39,970 nucleotides of DNA from Peribacillus psychrosaccharolyticus ATCC 23296 (lineage in GTDB: Bacteria > Bacillota > Bacilli > Bacillales > DSM-1321): the NCBI RefSeq assembly GCF_000305495.1, contig NZ_AJTN02000004.1, forward strand, positions 1 through 39,970. The letters run 5' to 3'. The notes beneath the pieces are model-generated. The model was not told where the DNA came from. It saw only the letters and a program-made list of their open reading frames with translations, and did not search any database. Each line of letters begins with the position of its first letter. Position 1 is the first letter of the stretch. A program made the position numbers and the translations under genes. This document shows, one piece after another, positions 1 to 9,055 of the stretch.

Positions 1-3
1 CTC

Positions 4-342
4 ATGCAAAATAATAATTATTATCCTGAAAATCCTGAATTTTTAAATATTGATCGTCAGTTTGTTGCCCCTTATGGGTATGGAGGGCAAGTTTTTGCTC
101 CAGGAATGGGAGGATACGGATATCCATACAATATGTATGGATATGGACAGCCTCAATACGGCGGCTATGGGTATGGTCATCAGCCATACGGCGGAGGCTA
201 TGGTCACGGATATCATGGAGGGTATGGCCATGGTCATGGCGGATACGGTCATGGATACGGCCAAGGCGGGTATGGTCATGGATATCATAGTGGATATGGC
301 CAAGGTGGATACAGTCAAGGCGGGTATGGTCAGCAAGGGTAA
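4..342 (+). CDS. Gly/Tyr/His-rich repeat protein, probable spore coat component
   Basis: A 112-residue protein. The first 35 residues are of ordinary composition (Asn-rich start MQNNNYYPENPEF). From about residue 36 to the end it is almost entirely Gly, Tyr, His and Gln in short units such as GYGHGYHGGYGHGHGGYGHG. No signal peptide or membrane segment is seen. Gly/Tyr/His-rich low-complexity proteins are typical of Bacillaceae spore coat and exosporium, where Tyr can be cross-linked, so a coat role is inferred from composition only. The ATG lies three bases from the window edge, so its ribosome-binding site is not visible and the true start may be upstream. I do not recognise a specific family member. 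Confidence 0.7.
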   Translation: MQNNNYYPENPEFLNIDRQFVAPYGYGGQVFAPGMGGYGYPYNMYGYGQPQYGGYGYGHQPYGGGYGHGYHGGYGHGHGGYGHGYGQGGYGHGYHSGYGQGGYSQGGYGQQG

Positions 343-455
343 TTAGGCATCCAACATGACTGGTTTTTCTTGGAGTAGATAATCCAGCGTCATTCTGCCG
401 AAAATATAAAAGATGGTCACCCCATCAAATGATCGGAAGAGGAGCGGATGCTACT

Positions 456-719
456 ATGGCTACAAGGCAATCAATCGGCATGTGCATACAGCAATGTGAA
501 AATGCTCTTAGTTATGCTCAGGATCAATATCAGGACGGATCCAGACAGGAGCATTATGGAGACGAGACATATGTGCAATCACAAGCGACTCTACAGGAAG
601 CAATGAATGATCTAGAAAAACTTTTGAGCAGTTCGAACGATCAACAAAGAGAACAGCTGTATCGTATGAGAATGCAGCTTCAGCAAATGCAATACAATAT
701 GGTTAGGTTAGATCATTAA
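456..719 (+). CDS. ytzC: YtzC family protein (DUF2524)
   Basis: An 87-residue, charged, Gln-rich, probably all-helical protein. The C-terminal half contains SSNDQQREQLYRMRMQLQ, which I recognise as the conserved block of the small B. subtilis protein YtzC. Function is unknown in the family. The ATG at 456 is preferred over the in-frame ATG at 429: it gives the family-typical MATRQ start, and an AGAGGAG ribosome-binding site sits at 438-444, about 11 bases upstream. A strong intrinsic terminator follows directly at 731-762, so the gene ends its own transcription unit upstream of leuS. Confidence 0.85.
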   Translation: MATRQSIGMCIQQCENALSYAQDQYQDGSRQEHYGDETYVQSQATLQEAMNDLEKLLSSSNDQQREQLYRMRMQLQQMQYNMVRLDH

Positions 720-730
720 CCAATGCAGAA

Positions 731-762
731 AGGTTGTCGAGATTCTCGACAACCTTTTTTTG
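731..762 (+). terminator. intrinsic terminator after ytzC
   Basis: A perfect 11-bp stem (AGGTTGTCGAG with CTCGACAACCT, very short loop) is followed by seven T residues. It lies 11 bases after the ytzC stop. Confidence 0.9.
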
Positions 763-764
763 CT

Positions 765-890
765 TTTGCACACAAAAGTGGTTGAATTACATAGAGTTTA
801 GCCCTTTTTGCACAGATTTGGACTTCAAATGCACACATAATCAGGGATTTTGCACACTTTTTCGTCTGATTTGCACAGGAGGGGTGAAAA
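765..890 (+). repeat. tandem array of 21-bp units with TTTGCACA core
   Basis: TTTGCACA occurs at 765, 807, 849 and 870, and a variant AATGCACA at 828. All lie on an exact 21-bp grid. The slot at 786 holds a degenerate unit (ATTACATAGAG). Outside the 8-base core the units differ, so the core is conserved and the spacers have drifted. A 21-bp period is two helical turns, which would place every core on one DNA face. The array lies between the ytzC terminator and the leuS promoter. No open reading frame explains it. Whether it binds a protein or is a decayed tandem repeat cannot be told from here. Confidence 0.75.
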
Positions 891-1032
891 GAAACCCAGC
901 ACACAGGCTCAAGTGTAAGTCTACCTGGATATTAACGCTAATTGTTATCAAATAAAGGAATATACAACGAAACTTTTTGCTCTTTTTTGCATATATAAAG
1001 GAAAACATGACCAAAATGATTCATAGCAGTAC

Positions 1033-1061
1033 TTGCTTTTATCAAGATTATTTACTAAAAT
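1033..1061 (+). promoter_or_regulatory. SigA-type promoter for the leuS T-box transcript
   Basis: TTGCTT at 1033-1038 and TAAAAT at 1056-1061 are separated by 17 bases. This places a start near 1068, just upstream of the T-box stem I. Confidence 0.6.
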
Positions 1062-1094
1062 ACCTATATAATTAAATATTTCAAATTGGCTATG

Positions 1095-1334
1095 ATAAGG
1101 AGTAGTACCGATTAGAACCTGTTTAGAGAGTTGGCGGATGGTGCAAGCCAATCAGGAGTGATCGCGAACTCGCCTTGGAGTTACGGGTATGAAGTGTAGT
1201 AGTACCCGGCGTACGGTCCACGTTACGGATGTTTGAGCGGGGTGACGAATATAGTCGCCAATCTGGGTGGTACCGCGGGAAGATATACATAATCCTCTCG
1301 TCCCTTTTATACAGGGATGAGGGGTTTTTTTATT
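1095..1334 (+). promoter_or_regulatory. T-box leader, leucine specific
   Basis: The conserved T-box sequence TGGGTGGTACCGCGGG is at 1264-1279 and overlaps the antiterminator. Stem I begins near AGAGAGTTGGCGG (about 1126). The specifier bulge reads GAACTC at 1166-1171, giving the Leu codon CTC at 1169-1171, which matches the downstream leuS. A terminator hairpin ends the leader. In T-box riboswitches an uncharged tRNA (here tRNA-Leu with a GAG anticodon) pairs with the specifier and, through its free CCA end, with the TGG bulge. This stabilises the antiterminator, so leuS is induced on leucine starvation. Confidence 0.95.
1294..1334 (+). terminator. T-box regulated terminator
   Basis: CCTCTCGTCCCT pairs with AGGGATGAGGGG across a 7-base loop and is followed by seven T residues. 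It is mutually exclusive with the antiterminator formed by the T-box sequence just upstream. Confidence 0.9.
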
Positions 1335-1366
1335 GTAGTTCCATATTGGTATAGGAGGAAAACAAA

Positions 1367-3781
1367 ATGAGTTTTGATCATATTTCGATTGAAAAGAAAT
1401 GGCAGAAATTCTGGGAAGAAAATAAAACGTTTAAAACGGGTGAAGAAAGCGGCAAGCGGAAATTCTATGCGCTTGATATGTTTCCTTTCCCATCAGGTGC
1501 CGGACTTCATGTTGGTCATCCTGAAGGATACACAGCGAGTGATATTTTAGCACGGGTAAAACGGATGCAAGGCTGCAATGTGCTCCACCCAATCGGCTGG
1601 GACGCATTTGGTCTTCCAGCAGAGCAGTATGCGCTGGATACTGGGAATGATCCAGCAGAATTTACAGAGCATAATATTAATACTTTCCGCCGTCAAATTA
1701 AGGCATTGGGCTTTTCATACGATTGGGATCGAGAAATTGATACAACAGATCCAAATTATTTTAAATGGACACAATGGATCTTTATTAAATTATATGAAAA
1801 AGGCTTAGCGTACGTTGATGAAGTGGCAGTCAACTGGTGTCCAGCGTTAGGAACTGTTCTTGCTAATGAAGAAGTAATTGATGGGAAAAGTGAACGTGGC
1901 GGTCATCCCGTTGAACGACGTCCAATGAAACAGTGGATGCTTCGAATTACTGCTTATGCCGATCGTTTGATTGATGATTTGGATGAAGTAGATTGGCCTG
2001 AGAATATCAAAGACATGCAACGGAATTGGATCGGCCGTTCAGAAGGTGCAGAAGTTACATTTGGTATTGAAGGACATGATGAGACATTTACTGTATTCAC
2101 AACACGTCCAGATACACTATTTGGGGCAACGTATGCGGTATTGGCACCAGAACACCCATTTGTTGATAAAATCACAACAGCTGCACAGAACGAGGCTGTT
2201 CAAGCTTATTTAGATCAAGTGAAACATAAGAGTGATTTAGAAAGAACCGATTTAGCTAAAGACAAATCCGGTGTATTCACAGGGGCATATGCTATTAATC
2301 CTGTTAATGGTGAAAAAATGCCGATTTGGATAGCTGATTATGTGTTAATCAGTTATGGAACAGGGGCTATCATGGCAGTTCCTGCGCATGATGAACGCGA
2401 TTATGAATTTGCAGTCAAATTCAATTTACCGATTAAGGAAGTTGTAGCTGGCGGCGATGTAACAACTGAAGCCTATACTGGCGATGGATTGCATGTAAAC
2501 TCTGACTTCTTAGATGGATTGAACAAAGAAGATGCTATATCAGTCATGATTAAGTGGTTAGAGGAAAAAGAAATTGGAACAAAGAAAGTTACTTTCCGTT
2601 TGCGTGATTGGTTGTTCAGCCGTCAACGCTATTGGGGTGAGCCGATTCCAATTATCCATTGGGAAGATGGTACAGTTGAGGCTCTTAAAGAAGAAGAACT
2701 TCCACTGTTGCTTCCTAAATCCAATGACATTAAACCATCCGGTACAGGTGAATCACCACTTGCCAAGATAAGTGAATGGGTAAATGTTGTCGATGAGAAT
2801 GGACGTAAAGGACGCCGCGAAACCAATACAATGCCGAACTGGGCTGGCAGCAGCTGGTACTACTTACGTTACATTGATCCGAATAATGATCAAGTATTGG
2901 CCGATCCTGAAAAATTAAAAGAATGGCTTCCAGTTGATATCTATATCGGCGGAGCTGAGCATGCAGTGCTTCATTTACTTTACGCACGCTTCTGGCATAA
3001 ATTCTTATTTGATATCGGTGTAGTGTCAACTAAAGAGCCATTCCAAAATCTTTTCAACCAAGGAATGATATTGGGCGAAAATAATGAAAAAATGAGTAAA
3101 TCAAAAGGGAATGTTGTAAACCCAGATGATATTGTTGAGAGCCATGGAGCAGATACACTTCGTATGTATGAGATGTTCATGGGACCACTTGATGCATCGA
3201 TTGCTTGGTCCAATAATGGGCTTGACGGCTCACGCAGATTCCTTGACCGTATTTGGCGTTTGTTGACAGATGAGAATGGTAACATTGCCGGCAATATTAT
3301 TGAAACCGATGATTTGGCTATGCTTGAGAAAATATACCATCAAACGGTTAAGAAAGTCACCGAGAATTTTGAAGAGCTTAAGTTTAATACAGCTATTTCA
3401 CAATTAATGGTCTTCATAAACGAGGCATATAAAGCAGAAGTGATGCCAAAAGTATTTATTGAAGGCTTTGTTAAATTGCTTTCACCAGTTGCACCTCATA
3501 TTGCTGAAGAGCTTTGGGAGAAACTAGGACACACTGACACGATTACTTATGAAACATGGCCTGCTTACGACGAAGCGAAACTTGTGGATGATGAAGTCGA
3601 AATCGTTATTCAAATAAACGGTAAAATGAAGGTCAAATTAATGGTTCCAACGGATACACCAAAGGAAAAATTAGAAGAAATTGCAATGGATGATCACATC
3701 ATCAAAGAACAAATCGATGGCAAAACGATTCGCAAAGTGATTGCTGTGCCGGGTAAACTAGTAAATATTGTTGCTAATTAA
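1367..3781 (+). CDS. leuS: leucyl-tRNA synthetase
   Basis: Class I synthetase that joins leucine to tRNA-Leu with ATP in the cytoplasm. The 804-residue length is normal for Bacillaceae LeuRS. The HIGH-type motif HVGH is at residues 48-51 inside [21 protein letters not shown] is at 575-579. The CP1 editing domain lies between them ([13 protein letters not shown] and the [16 protein letters not shown] segment with the editing-site Asp). The C-terminal part is the anticodon-binding and C-terminal tRNA-contact domain. The ATG has a strong AGGAGG-type site (ATAGGAGGAAAAC). Expression is controlled by the leucine T-box upstream, and a terminator at 3784 makes it monocistronic. Confidence 0.98.
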   Translation: MSFDHISIEKKWQKFWEENKTFKTGEESGKRKFYALDMFPFPSGAGLHVGHPEGYTASDILARVKRMQGCNVLHPIGWDAFGLPAEQYALDTGNDPAEFTEHNINTFRRQIKALGFSYDWDREIDTTDPNYFKWTQWIFIKLYEKGLAYVDEVAVNWCPALGTVLANEEVIDGKSERGGHPVERRPMKQWMLRITAYADRLIDDLDEVDWPENIKDMQRNWIGRSEGAEVTFGIEGHDETFTVFTTRPDTLFGATYAVLAPEHPFVDKITTAAQNEAVQAYLDQVKHKSDLERTDLAKDKSGVFTGAYAINPVNGEKMPIWIADYVLISYGTGAIMAVPAHDERDYEFAVKFNLPIKEVVAGGDVTTEAYTGDGLHVNSDFLDGLNKEDAISVMIKWLEEKEIGTKKVTFRLRDWLFSRQRYWGEPIPIIHWEDGTVEALKEEELPLLLPKSNDIKPSGTGESPLAKISEWVNVVDENGRKGRRETNTMPNWAGSSWYYLRYIDPNNDQVLADPEKLKEWLPVDIYIGGAEHAVLHLLYARFWHKFLFDIGVVSTKEPFQNLFNQGMILGENNEKMSKSKGNVVNPDDIVESHGADTLRMYEMFMGPLDASIAWSNNGLDGSRRFLDRIWRLLTDENGNIAGNIIETDDLAMLEKIYHQTVKKVTENFEELKFNTAISQLMVFINEAYKAEVMPKVFIEGFVKLLSPVAPHIAEELWEKLGHTDTITYETWPAYDEAKLVDDEVEIVIQINGKMKVKLMVPTDTPKEKLEEIAMDDHIIKEQIDGKTIRKVIAVPGKLVNIVAN

Positions 3782-3783
3782 GT

Positions 3784-3818
3784 AAAAGAAGCTCCCCCTC
3801 GATGGGAGCTTCTTTTAA
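3784..3818 (+). terminator. intrinsic terminator after leuS
   Basis: A 13-bp stem (AAAAGAAGCTCCC with GGGAGCTTCTTTT) starts 3 bases after the leuS stop. The T tract is part of the descending arm. Confidence 0.8.
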
Positions 3819-3862
3819 TCCTTGTTATAATAAAAGGTAAATATATGAATAGAGGTGCTGAA

Positions 3863-4171
3863 ATGGAAGCAATTAAAGAAATAACGCCAAAAGATCTGGA
3901 AGCAAAAGTGGAAGCAGGAGAAGAGTTAGAAATAATTGATGTACGTGAAGATGACGAAGTTGAAAATGGTATGATTGAAGGGGCAAAGCATATTCGTATG
4001 AACGATATTCCCGGTGAATTAGACCAATTTGATAAAGAGAAAGAATATATCTTTGTTTGTCATTCTGGCGGACGAAGTCAGAATGTCTGCTATTACATGC
4101 AGGAGCGGGGATATAAAACCGTCAATATGGTTGGCGGTATGAGTCATTGGACAGGAGAAATTGTCTTTTAA
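3863..4171 (+). CDS. ytwF: single-domain rhodanese-like protein YtwF
   Basis: A 102-residue single rhodanese domain. The catalytic loop CHSGGRS has Cys66, and the conserved IIDVREDDE segment is at about 24-32. Such proteins carry a persulfide on the loop cysteine and can pass sulfur to acceptors. The physiological partner of YtwF is not established to my knowledge. The start is ATG 3863 because AGAGGTG at 3851-3857 is 5 bases upstream, whereas the in-frame ATG at 3845 has no ribosome-binding site. The position right after leuS matches B. subtilis. Cytoplasmic, with no signal peptide. Confidence 0.9.
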   Translation: MEAIKEITPKDLEAKVEAGEELEIIDVREDDEVENGMIEGAKHIRMNDIPGELDQFDKEKEYIFVCHSGGRSQNVCYYMQERGYKTVNMVGGMSHWTGEIVF

Positions 4172-4229
4172 ATCTTGTATAAAAAGATAGGAATCTGGAC
4201 ACGCTGTTTAAAAAAGGCAGGGGAGAGCC

Positions 4230-4412
4230 ATGATTCAAGTGAAGCTTTTTGATTATGAACATGAGAAAGATCTTGAGCATGAAATGAATCTGTTTCTTAA
4301 ACATATTCATAACCGTGAGATAGTTGATATCAAATACAATATCGCAACCTCTGGAGAAGATGATGATAACCAAATTTATTGCTTCAGTGCAATGATTATT
4401 TATGAAAAATAA
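4230..4412 (+). CDS. cse60: sporulation protein Cse60
   Basis: A 60-residue acidic protein beginning MIQVKLFDYEHEKDLEHEMN and ending SAMIIYEK. I recognise it as Cse60 (YteV), which in B. subtilis is made in the mother cell under SigE. Its molecular function is unknown. The ribosome-binding site AGGGGAG is 7 bases before the ATG. I did not find a convincing SigE promoter (GNATATT / CATACA-type) in the 58 bases after ytwF, so regulation here is inferred from the family. It ends at a bidirectional terminator shared with the convergent ytfP. Confidence 0.88.
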   Translation: MIQVKLFDYEHEKDLEHEMNLFLKHIHNREIVDIKYNIATSGEDDDNQIYCFSAMIIYEK

Positions 4413-4450
4413 GAAGCGGTGCACCCATGGATGCACCGCTTCTTATTTTT
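4411..4450. terminator. bidirectional terminator between cse60 and ytfP
   Basis: A 13-bp perfect stem (AAGAAGCGGTGCA with TGCACCGCTTCTT) is followed on the + strand by ATTTTTT. Convergent genes end on both sides. The first bases overlap the cse60 stop codon. Confidence 0.88.
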
Positions 4451-4457
4451 TCTTATA

Positions 4458-5726
4458 TCATAAACTTTTGCTGTAAATCGCTGCATTTTGTCCAGCTAAT
4501 TTGCCGGTAACAAGAGCAGAAGTAATATTGTAACCACCTGTATAACCGTGTATGTCTAGAATCTCACCACAGAAATAGAGCCCGTCCATTACTTTTGAGG
4601 CCATTTCTTTTGGGTGAATTTCCTTAATAGAAACCCCGCCGCCAGTGACGAATGCTTTTTCTAGCGGCTGTGTGCCATAAACGGTAAATTGAAAGTCTTT
4701 GCAAAGCTCAGCAAAGCGACGGATTTTATCGTGTGCAATCACGGTACCTTGTTCTTGTAGATCAATTCCGCTTTTCTCCAGTAAGAAATGAAGATAGCGT
4801 TCTGGAAGAAGACCTTTCAGGGTGTTTTTAATTGCCTTTTTTGGATCCGTTTTAATACACTTCATGACTTCTTGAAAAATATCTTCTTGATTCCTCTCAG
4901 GCAGTACATCCAGCTTCATTGTGATCGTAGGAGTTTTAAATTTCTTCAGCGCTTTGACAACAAATTGACTGCATCTTAATACGGCAGGACCTGACACACC
5001 AAAATGGGTGAAAATCATATCCATTTTATGTGTAATGAGTGCCTTACCCTTTGGATTCAACACACTCAATGATACGTCTCTAAGTGATAGCCCTTGTAAT
5101 TCCTTGCTCTTTATAAAGTGTTCGTGACTAAGTAATGGAACTTCTGTAGGAAACAGCTCAGTAATGGTATGACCTGCTTTTTCAGCCCAAGCATATCCAT
5201 CTCCGGTAGAGCCCGTTTGTGGGACAGATTTACCGCCAACGGCTATAACGACAGCGTCGGCAGTGAATGTTTGTCCGTTTTTTAGTATGACACCAGATGT
5301 TCTTCCATTTTCATATAACACGTCCTGTACAGGCGAATTTTTATAAATAGTCACGTTTAATTCTTTCAGTCTGTCGAGTAAAGCATCCACAACGCTTTGG
5401 GCTTTATTATTGACAGGAAACATTCGGCCGTGATCTTCTTCTTTCAATTCAACGCCGAGATTTTCAAAGAACGCAATAATGTCTTCGTTGTTAAATTCGG
5501 AAAAGGCACTATATAGAAATCGTCCGTTCCCGGGAATGTGCTTAATAATTTCATCAATTGTCAGCCGATTCGTTACATTACAGCGGCCGCCGCCGGAAAT
5601 GGCTAGTTTTCTTCCTAGTTTTTCCCCTTTATCAATGAGCAGTACCTTTGCTCCTTGTTCACCTGCTGCGATCGCTGCCATTAAACCAGATGGACCGCCG
5701 CCAATTATAATTACATTTTCATTCAT
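4458..5726 (-). CDS. ytfP: BaiN/HI0933-family FAD-dependent oxidoreductase YtfP
   Basis: A 422-residue flavoprotein. The N-terminal dinucleotide-binding motif is [18 protein letters not shown] (about residues 9-26), followed by the family signature [16 protein letters not shown], in which the small residues contact FAD. A C-terminal GG-containing FAD segment is at [11 protein letters not shown] and the closing segment is [22 protein letters not shown]. This family (YtfP, BaiN, RdsA) includes bile-acid-type dehydrogenases and rRNA dihydrouridine synthases, so an RNA-modification role is possible but not shown here. The start is the ATG at 5726 with GGTGAT just upstream. It is transcribed leftwards from its own promoter and converges on cse60. 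Confidence 0.92.
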   Translation of the reverse strand: MNENVIIIGGGPSGLMAAIAAGEQGAKVLLIDKGEKLGRKLAISGGGRCNVTNRLTIDEIIKHIPGNGRFLYSAFSEFNNEDIIAFFENLGVELKEEDHGRMFPVNNKAQSVVDALLDRLKELNVTIYKNSPVQDVLYENGRTSGVILKNGQTFTADAVVIAVGGKSVPQTGSTGDGYAWAEKAGHTITELFPTEVPLLSHEHFIKSKELQGLSLRDVSLSVLNPKGKALITHKMDMIFTHFGVSGPAVLRCSQFVVKALKKFKTPTITMKLDVLPERNQEDIFQEVMKCIKTDPKKAIKNTLKGLLPERYLHFLLEKSGIDLQEQGTVIAHDKIRRFAELCKDFQFTVYGTQPLEKAFVTGGGVSIKEIHPKEMASKVMDGLYFCGEILDIHGYTGGYNITSALVTGKLAGQNAAIYSKSL

Positions 5727-5758
5727 TCATATCACCAGTTTCTTTTTTCAGTTCCTCT

Positions 5759-5788
5759 ATTATAAAGCATAGTTGGTTCACTTGTAAA
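5759..5788 (-). promoter_or_regulatory. SigA-type promoter for ytfP
   Basis: Read on the minus strand: TTTACA (5788-5783), 18 bases, then a perfect TATAAT (5764-5759), about 33 bases before the ytfP start. Confidence 0.5.
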
Positions 5789-5808
5789 AAAAGTACAAAA
5801 GCTTTGTC

Positions 5809-5838
5809 TTGTGAGTGATGTGGAATGTTTGTTAAAAT
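5809..5838 (+). promoter_or_regulatory. possible SigA-type promoter for ytgP
   Basis: TTGTGA at 5809-5814 and TAAAAT at 5833-5838 with an 18-base spacer. It is divergent from the ytfP promoter and 122 bases upstream of ytgP. Confidence 0.4.
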
Positions 5839-5959
5839 GCTTAAGGTATATCAATCCATCACAAATATTTATTGGTTATATTTTAAGTGCTGTTATCGGA
5901 TTGAATTATGGTAAGATAAAGAGATTGTACGTAACTGACATAGGCAGGAAGGGATTAAG

Positions 5960-7570
5960 ATGTCATCAAAGTTATTAAAGGGCGCGTTCATATTAACGCT
6001 CGGTTCGGTTTTATCAAAGGTTCTTGGATTATTATATGTTATTCCATTCGACGCATTACTAGGTGAAAAGGGCGCTGGCCTTTATTCCTATGCCTATATT
6101 CCCTATACGATTTTCATTAGTTTAGCGACTGCTGGTATGCCGCTTGCCGTCTCCAAAACGGTTTCAAAGTATAATGCTTTGGAAGAATATGCAGTTAGTC
6201 AAAAGTTATTTAAGTCCAGTCTGAAGCTGATGGCTGTTACAGGCTTTCTAGCTTTTTTGGTCATGTATTCCATGGCTCCGGTGTTTGCAGACTATATAGC
6301 TGAAGGAAATAAGGAAGGTTTTTCAGCAAGCGATATCAGCTCGGTTATTCGAGCAGTCAGTTTTGCATTAATTTTCATTCCGTTTATGAGTATCATCCGC
6401 GGTTATTTTCAAGGTCACCAATTCATGGAGCCGACAGCCTATTCACAGGTCGTTGAACAGCTAGTCCGGATTGTGTTCCTATTAGCCGGTGCTTTTGTCG
6501 TGATTAAAGTATTGGACGGAGATCTGGTTACAGCGGTTAGCGTGGCAACATTTGCTGCGGCAATTGGTGCGATTGGCGGTCTATTTGTATTACTTTGGTA
6601 TTGGAAAAAGCAAAAACCATTTTTACAAGATCTTTTATCGAGAGATAAAGGAACGATGGATATTTCCCTGCCGCAAATTTATAAAGAAATTTTCGTATCA
6701 TCGATCCCATTCATATTCGTTGGGATTGCCATGTCACTCTTCCAGCTGGCTGATATTCTTACTTTTAGCCGAGCGATGGTAGCAGCAGGGCTTGGTGATA
6801 TTGCGGACAAGGCTTTCGGGATACTTAACTTTAATGCACAAAAGCTTGTGGTCATTCCAATGACCTTGGCAACTGCCTTTTCTATGGCGTTGCTGCCATC
6901 GGTGACTAAAGCGTATGTGAGCAGAGATAATAAAGAGTTCCGTCATCAATTGGATCAAGCGTTTCAAATTCTTTTATTTGTGACCATTCCAGCGGTTGTC
7001 GGAATGTCCATTTTAGCAAGTCCTATTTATACGGCTTTTTATTCGTATAGCCCGCTTGGTTCAAGTATCCTAGCGACATATGCGCCTACATCGATTTTAT
7101 TTGCCCTATTTTCAGTATCTGCAGCCGTATTACAGGGAATTAATCAACAAAAATTCACTGTGCTCAGCTTACTGACAGGATTCTTAATTAAACTATCTGT
7201 GAATATTCCCTTTATTGAAATGTTCGGTGCGGAAGGTGCGGTATATGCAACCACGTTTGGTTATTTAGCAGCCTGTATTATGAATTTGTATTTCATCCGA
7301 TACTTTACAGGATACAGTTATAAACTGGTGATTAAGAGGACTGTTTTAATGTTTGTCTTTGCTGGGGTTATGGCTTTAATCGTTTGGGGTCTCGAAGGAT
7401 TATTAGGTCTATTCCTAGATGAGAAAAGAACTTTCCAAGCCATTATCATTACAGTAATTAGTGCGGTCTTTGGCGGTTTAGTTTATGCATTGTTATCATT
7501 AAAGAGTAAATTAGCTCATCGCTTATTAGGCAGCCGTATTGATCGGTTGAAACAAAAATTAGGCCTATAA
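5960..7570 (+). CDS. ytgP: MurJ-type lipid II flippase / polysaccharide exporter YtgP
   Basis: A 536-residue MOP-superfamily protein (MATE/PST fold) with about 14 hydrophobic segments across its length, in the plasma membrane. The start MSSKLLKGAFILTLGSVLSK and the block IIRGYFQGHQFMEPTAYSQ are characteristic of YtgP. B. subtilis YtgP (also called MurJ) can flip the peptidoglycan precursor lipid II across the membrane. The assignment of this copy to lipid II is by homology. The ATG is preceded by GGAAGGG at suitable spacing. rsuA follows after 35 bases without a terminator between, so the two are probably co-transcribed, as in related genomes. Confidence 0.92.
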   Translation: MSSKLLKGAFILTLGSVLSKVLGLLYVIPFDALLGEKGAGLYSYAYIPYTIFISLATAGMPLAVSKTVSKYNALEEYAVSQKLFKSSLKLMAVTGFLAFLVMYSMAPVFADYIAEGNKEGFSASDISSVIRAVSFALIFIPFMSIIRGYFQGHQFMEPTAYSQVVEQLVRIVFLLAGAFVVIKVLDGDLVTAVSVATFAAAIGAIGGLFVLLWYWKKQKPFLQDLLSRDKGTMDISLPQIYKEIFVSSIPFIFVGIAMSLFQLADILTFSRAMVAAGLGDIADKAFGILNFNAQKLVVIPMTLATAFSMALLPSVTKAYVSRDNKEFRHQLDQAFQILLFVTIPAVVGMSILASPIYTAFYSYSPLGSSILATYAPTSILFALFSVSAAVLQGINQQKFTVLSLLTGFLIKLSVNIPFIEMFGAEGAVYATTFGYLAACIMNLYFIRYFTGYSYKLVIKRTVLMFVFAGVMALIVWGLEGLLGLFLDEKRTFQAIIITVISAVFGGLVYALLSLKSKLAHRLLGSRIDRLKQKLGL

Positions 7571-7605
7571 GGCATCGAAGAGATGGATACTGGAGGGAAA
7601 AATAA

Positions 7606-8346
7606 ATGAGGATAGATAAGCTGCTTGCTAATATAGGCTATGGAACGCGTAAAGAAGTGAAGAAAATGTTAAAGACAGGTGCAGTGTTGGTAAATGAGCA
7701 TGCAGTTAAAGATGCAAAAGCACATGTCGATCCGATTCAAGATCGCGTCACGGTACACGGTGAATTAGTTGAGTATAAAGAATTCATTTATTTAATGATG
7801 AATAAGCCGCCCGGAGTAATCTCGGCTACTGAAGACAATTTTCAAGAAACGGTTATTGATCTTCTAAGTCCTGAGCATGCGGCCTATGAGCCCTTTCCCG
7901 TTGGCAGACTGGATAAGGATACAGAAGGATTGCTTCTGATTACAAATGACGGGAAGCTGACGCATAAACTCCTTTCGCCAAAAAAACACGTACCAAAACT
8001 TTACTTCGCAGTCATTGAGGGAATGGTGACGGAAGAAGACATTGAGGCATTTCGTAACGGGGTCACGTTTGATGATGGTTATTTAACAAAGCCGGCTGAG
8101 CTGCAGATTCTAAAATCAGGAGAAACTTCTGAAATTGAAATCTCCATTATGGAAGGCAAGTTTCACCAAGTGAAGCGGATGTTCGAGGCAGTTGGGAAAC
8201 GAGTAACCTATCTTAAACGAATTTCAATGGGAAGTTTGGAACTCGATGAGGGCCTTGAACTTGGGACCTATCGGGAATTGACTGTGGATGAACTTGAGGG
8301 ACTGCAAAACAGCCCAGCAGGGTTAAGTGAAGAAACAAATGAATAA
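7606..8346 (+). CDS. rsuA: 16S rRNA pseudouridine(516) synthase RsuA (YtzG)
   Basis: A 246-residue protein. An S4 RNA-binding domain occupies residues 1-60 (MRIDKLLANIGYGTRKEVKK). The RsuA/RluB-type catalytic domain follows. The catalytic aspartate is Asp103 in GRLDKDTEGLLLITNDG, and the late motif KFHQVKRMFEAVGK is present. It isomerises a uridine of 16S rRNA helix 18 (E. coli U516 equivalent). Specificity is assigned by similarity to B. subtilis YtzG rather than from sequence alone. The ATG has the site TGGAGGG. The short acidic C-terminal tail is extra. A very strong terminator overlaps the stop codon. Confidence 0.92.
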   Translation: MRIDKLLANIGYGTRKEVKKMLKTGAVLVNEHAVKDAKAHVDPIQDRVTVHGELVEYKEFIYLMMNKPPGVISATEDNFQETVIDLLSPEHAAYEPFPVGRLDKDTEGLLLITNDGKLTHKLLSPKKHVPKLYFAVIEGMVTEEDIEAFRNGVTFDDGYLTKPAELQILKSGETSEIEISIMEGKFHQVKRMFEAVGKRVTYLKRISMGSLELDEGLELGTYRELTVDELEGLQNSPAGLSEETNE

Positions 8347-8390
8347 CGAAAAAAGAGGCGGACTGCGGTCCGCCTCTTTTTTCGTTATTT
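8344..8390. terminator. bidirectional terminator between rsuA and ytzE
   Basis: A long perfect stem TAACGAAAAAAGAGGCGGAC with its complement ending in CGTTA, loop TGCG. A- and T-rich flanks serve both converging genes. Confidence 0.92.
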
Positions 8391-8394
8391 CATG

Positions 8395-8616
8395 TCAAGA
8401 AGATATTTTAACTCGCTTACTTGTTGTGGTCCAAACTCCACGGCTTGGGCTTTTAACTAAATCATTATAAGCCAACACATTTAAATCGCGCTGTATGGTT
8501 CGAGGAGTGATGCCAAATTCTTCTACAAGCTCTTGCGTAGAAACCGTACCGTTATTACTGATGAACATATAAACGGATTTAATACGGGTTAACATGCGAT
8601 TTGTTGAAGGTTTCAA
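8395..8616 (-). CDS. ytzE: DeoR-type HTH regulator YtzE
   Basis: A 73-residue protein consisting only of a DeoR-like winged helix-turn-helix (VSTQELVEEFGITPRTIQRD, then LNVLAYNDLVKSPSRGVW as the wing). It has no effector domain, as in B. subtilis YtzE. The start is a TTG at 8616: GGGAGTGAT lies 3 bases upstream, and this gives the family start LKPSTNRMLTRIKSVY. The longer frame to ATG 8697 adds 27 unrelated residues without a ribosome-binding site. Its target genes are unknown. It converges on rsuA. Confidence 0.85.
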   Translation of the reverse strand: MKPSTNRMLTRIKSVYMFISNNGTVSTQELVEEFGITPRTIQRDLNVLAYNDLVKSPSRGVWTTTSKRVKISS

Positions 8617-9055
8617 AAAATCACTCCCTTGCTCTTTTTCATTGTCCAAAACAAATGAAAACACAAACGGATATACTGGGCAGTATGACAGTGCCACTAT
8701 GTAATTGCTATACCACCCTTAAAGCTCCTCATAAACATCCATGAAATAACAAGTTCATTTGCCTTCATTTTACCTCTTTTTACAGCACATTTCTAGAGAA
8801 AAACGTTGAATTAACAAAATATTAAATTTTTTACTATTATAATACGCCAACTATATATTTTTTATACCTGATACAATCAAAGAGGTATGAAAAGAAATGG
8901 TCCTAATGACTCATGTAAAAAATTAGTCTTATTACTATATAATGAAATCTGTTGTCTTTTTAAGGAAGAATGGTAGTTGATAAGTCGGCTGTTATTTCTC
9001 CTATAGGCATAACCTAACCAGAAATACCATTAATATGTATGCAGGAGGGAAAAAG
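8617..9055. other. AT-rich intergenic region, no gene seen
   Basis: About 440 bases between the divergent ytzE and the M48 peptidase gene. No frame with a ribosome-binding site was found. TATAAT-like boxes exist (for example 8938-8943, and TTAACA / TATTAT around 8813-8842), but none has a clear partner box. The promoters of both neighbours presumably lie here. Confidence 0.4.

Noticed and set aside
765-890. CRISPR-like array
   Set aside because: The conserved unit is only 8 bases, the period is 21 bases, and there are no cas genes. The dimensions do not fit CRISPR repeats and spacers.
4172-4229. SigE promoter for cse60
   Set aside because: No pair of boxes close to the SigE consensus with 13-15 base spacing could be found in this gap.
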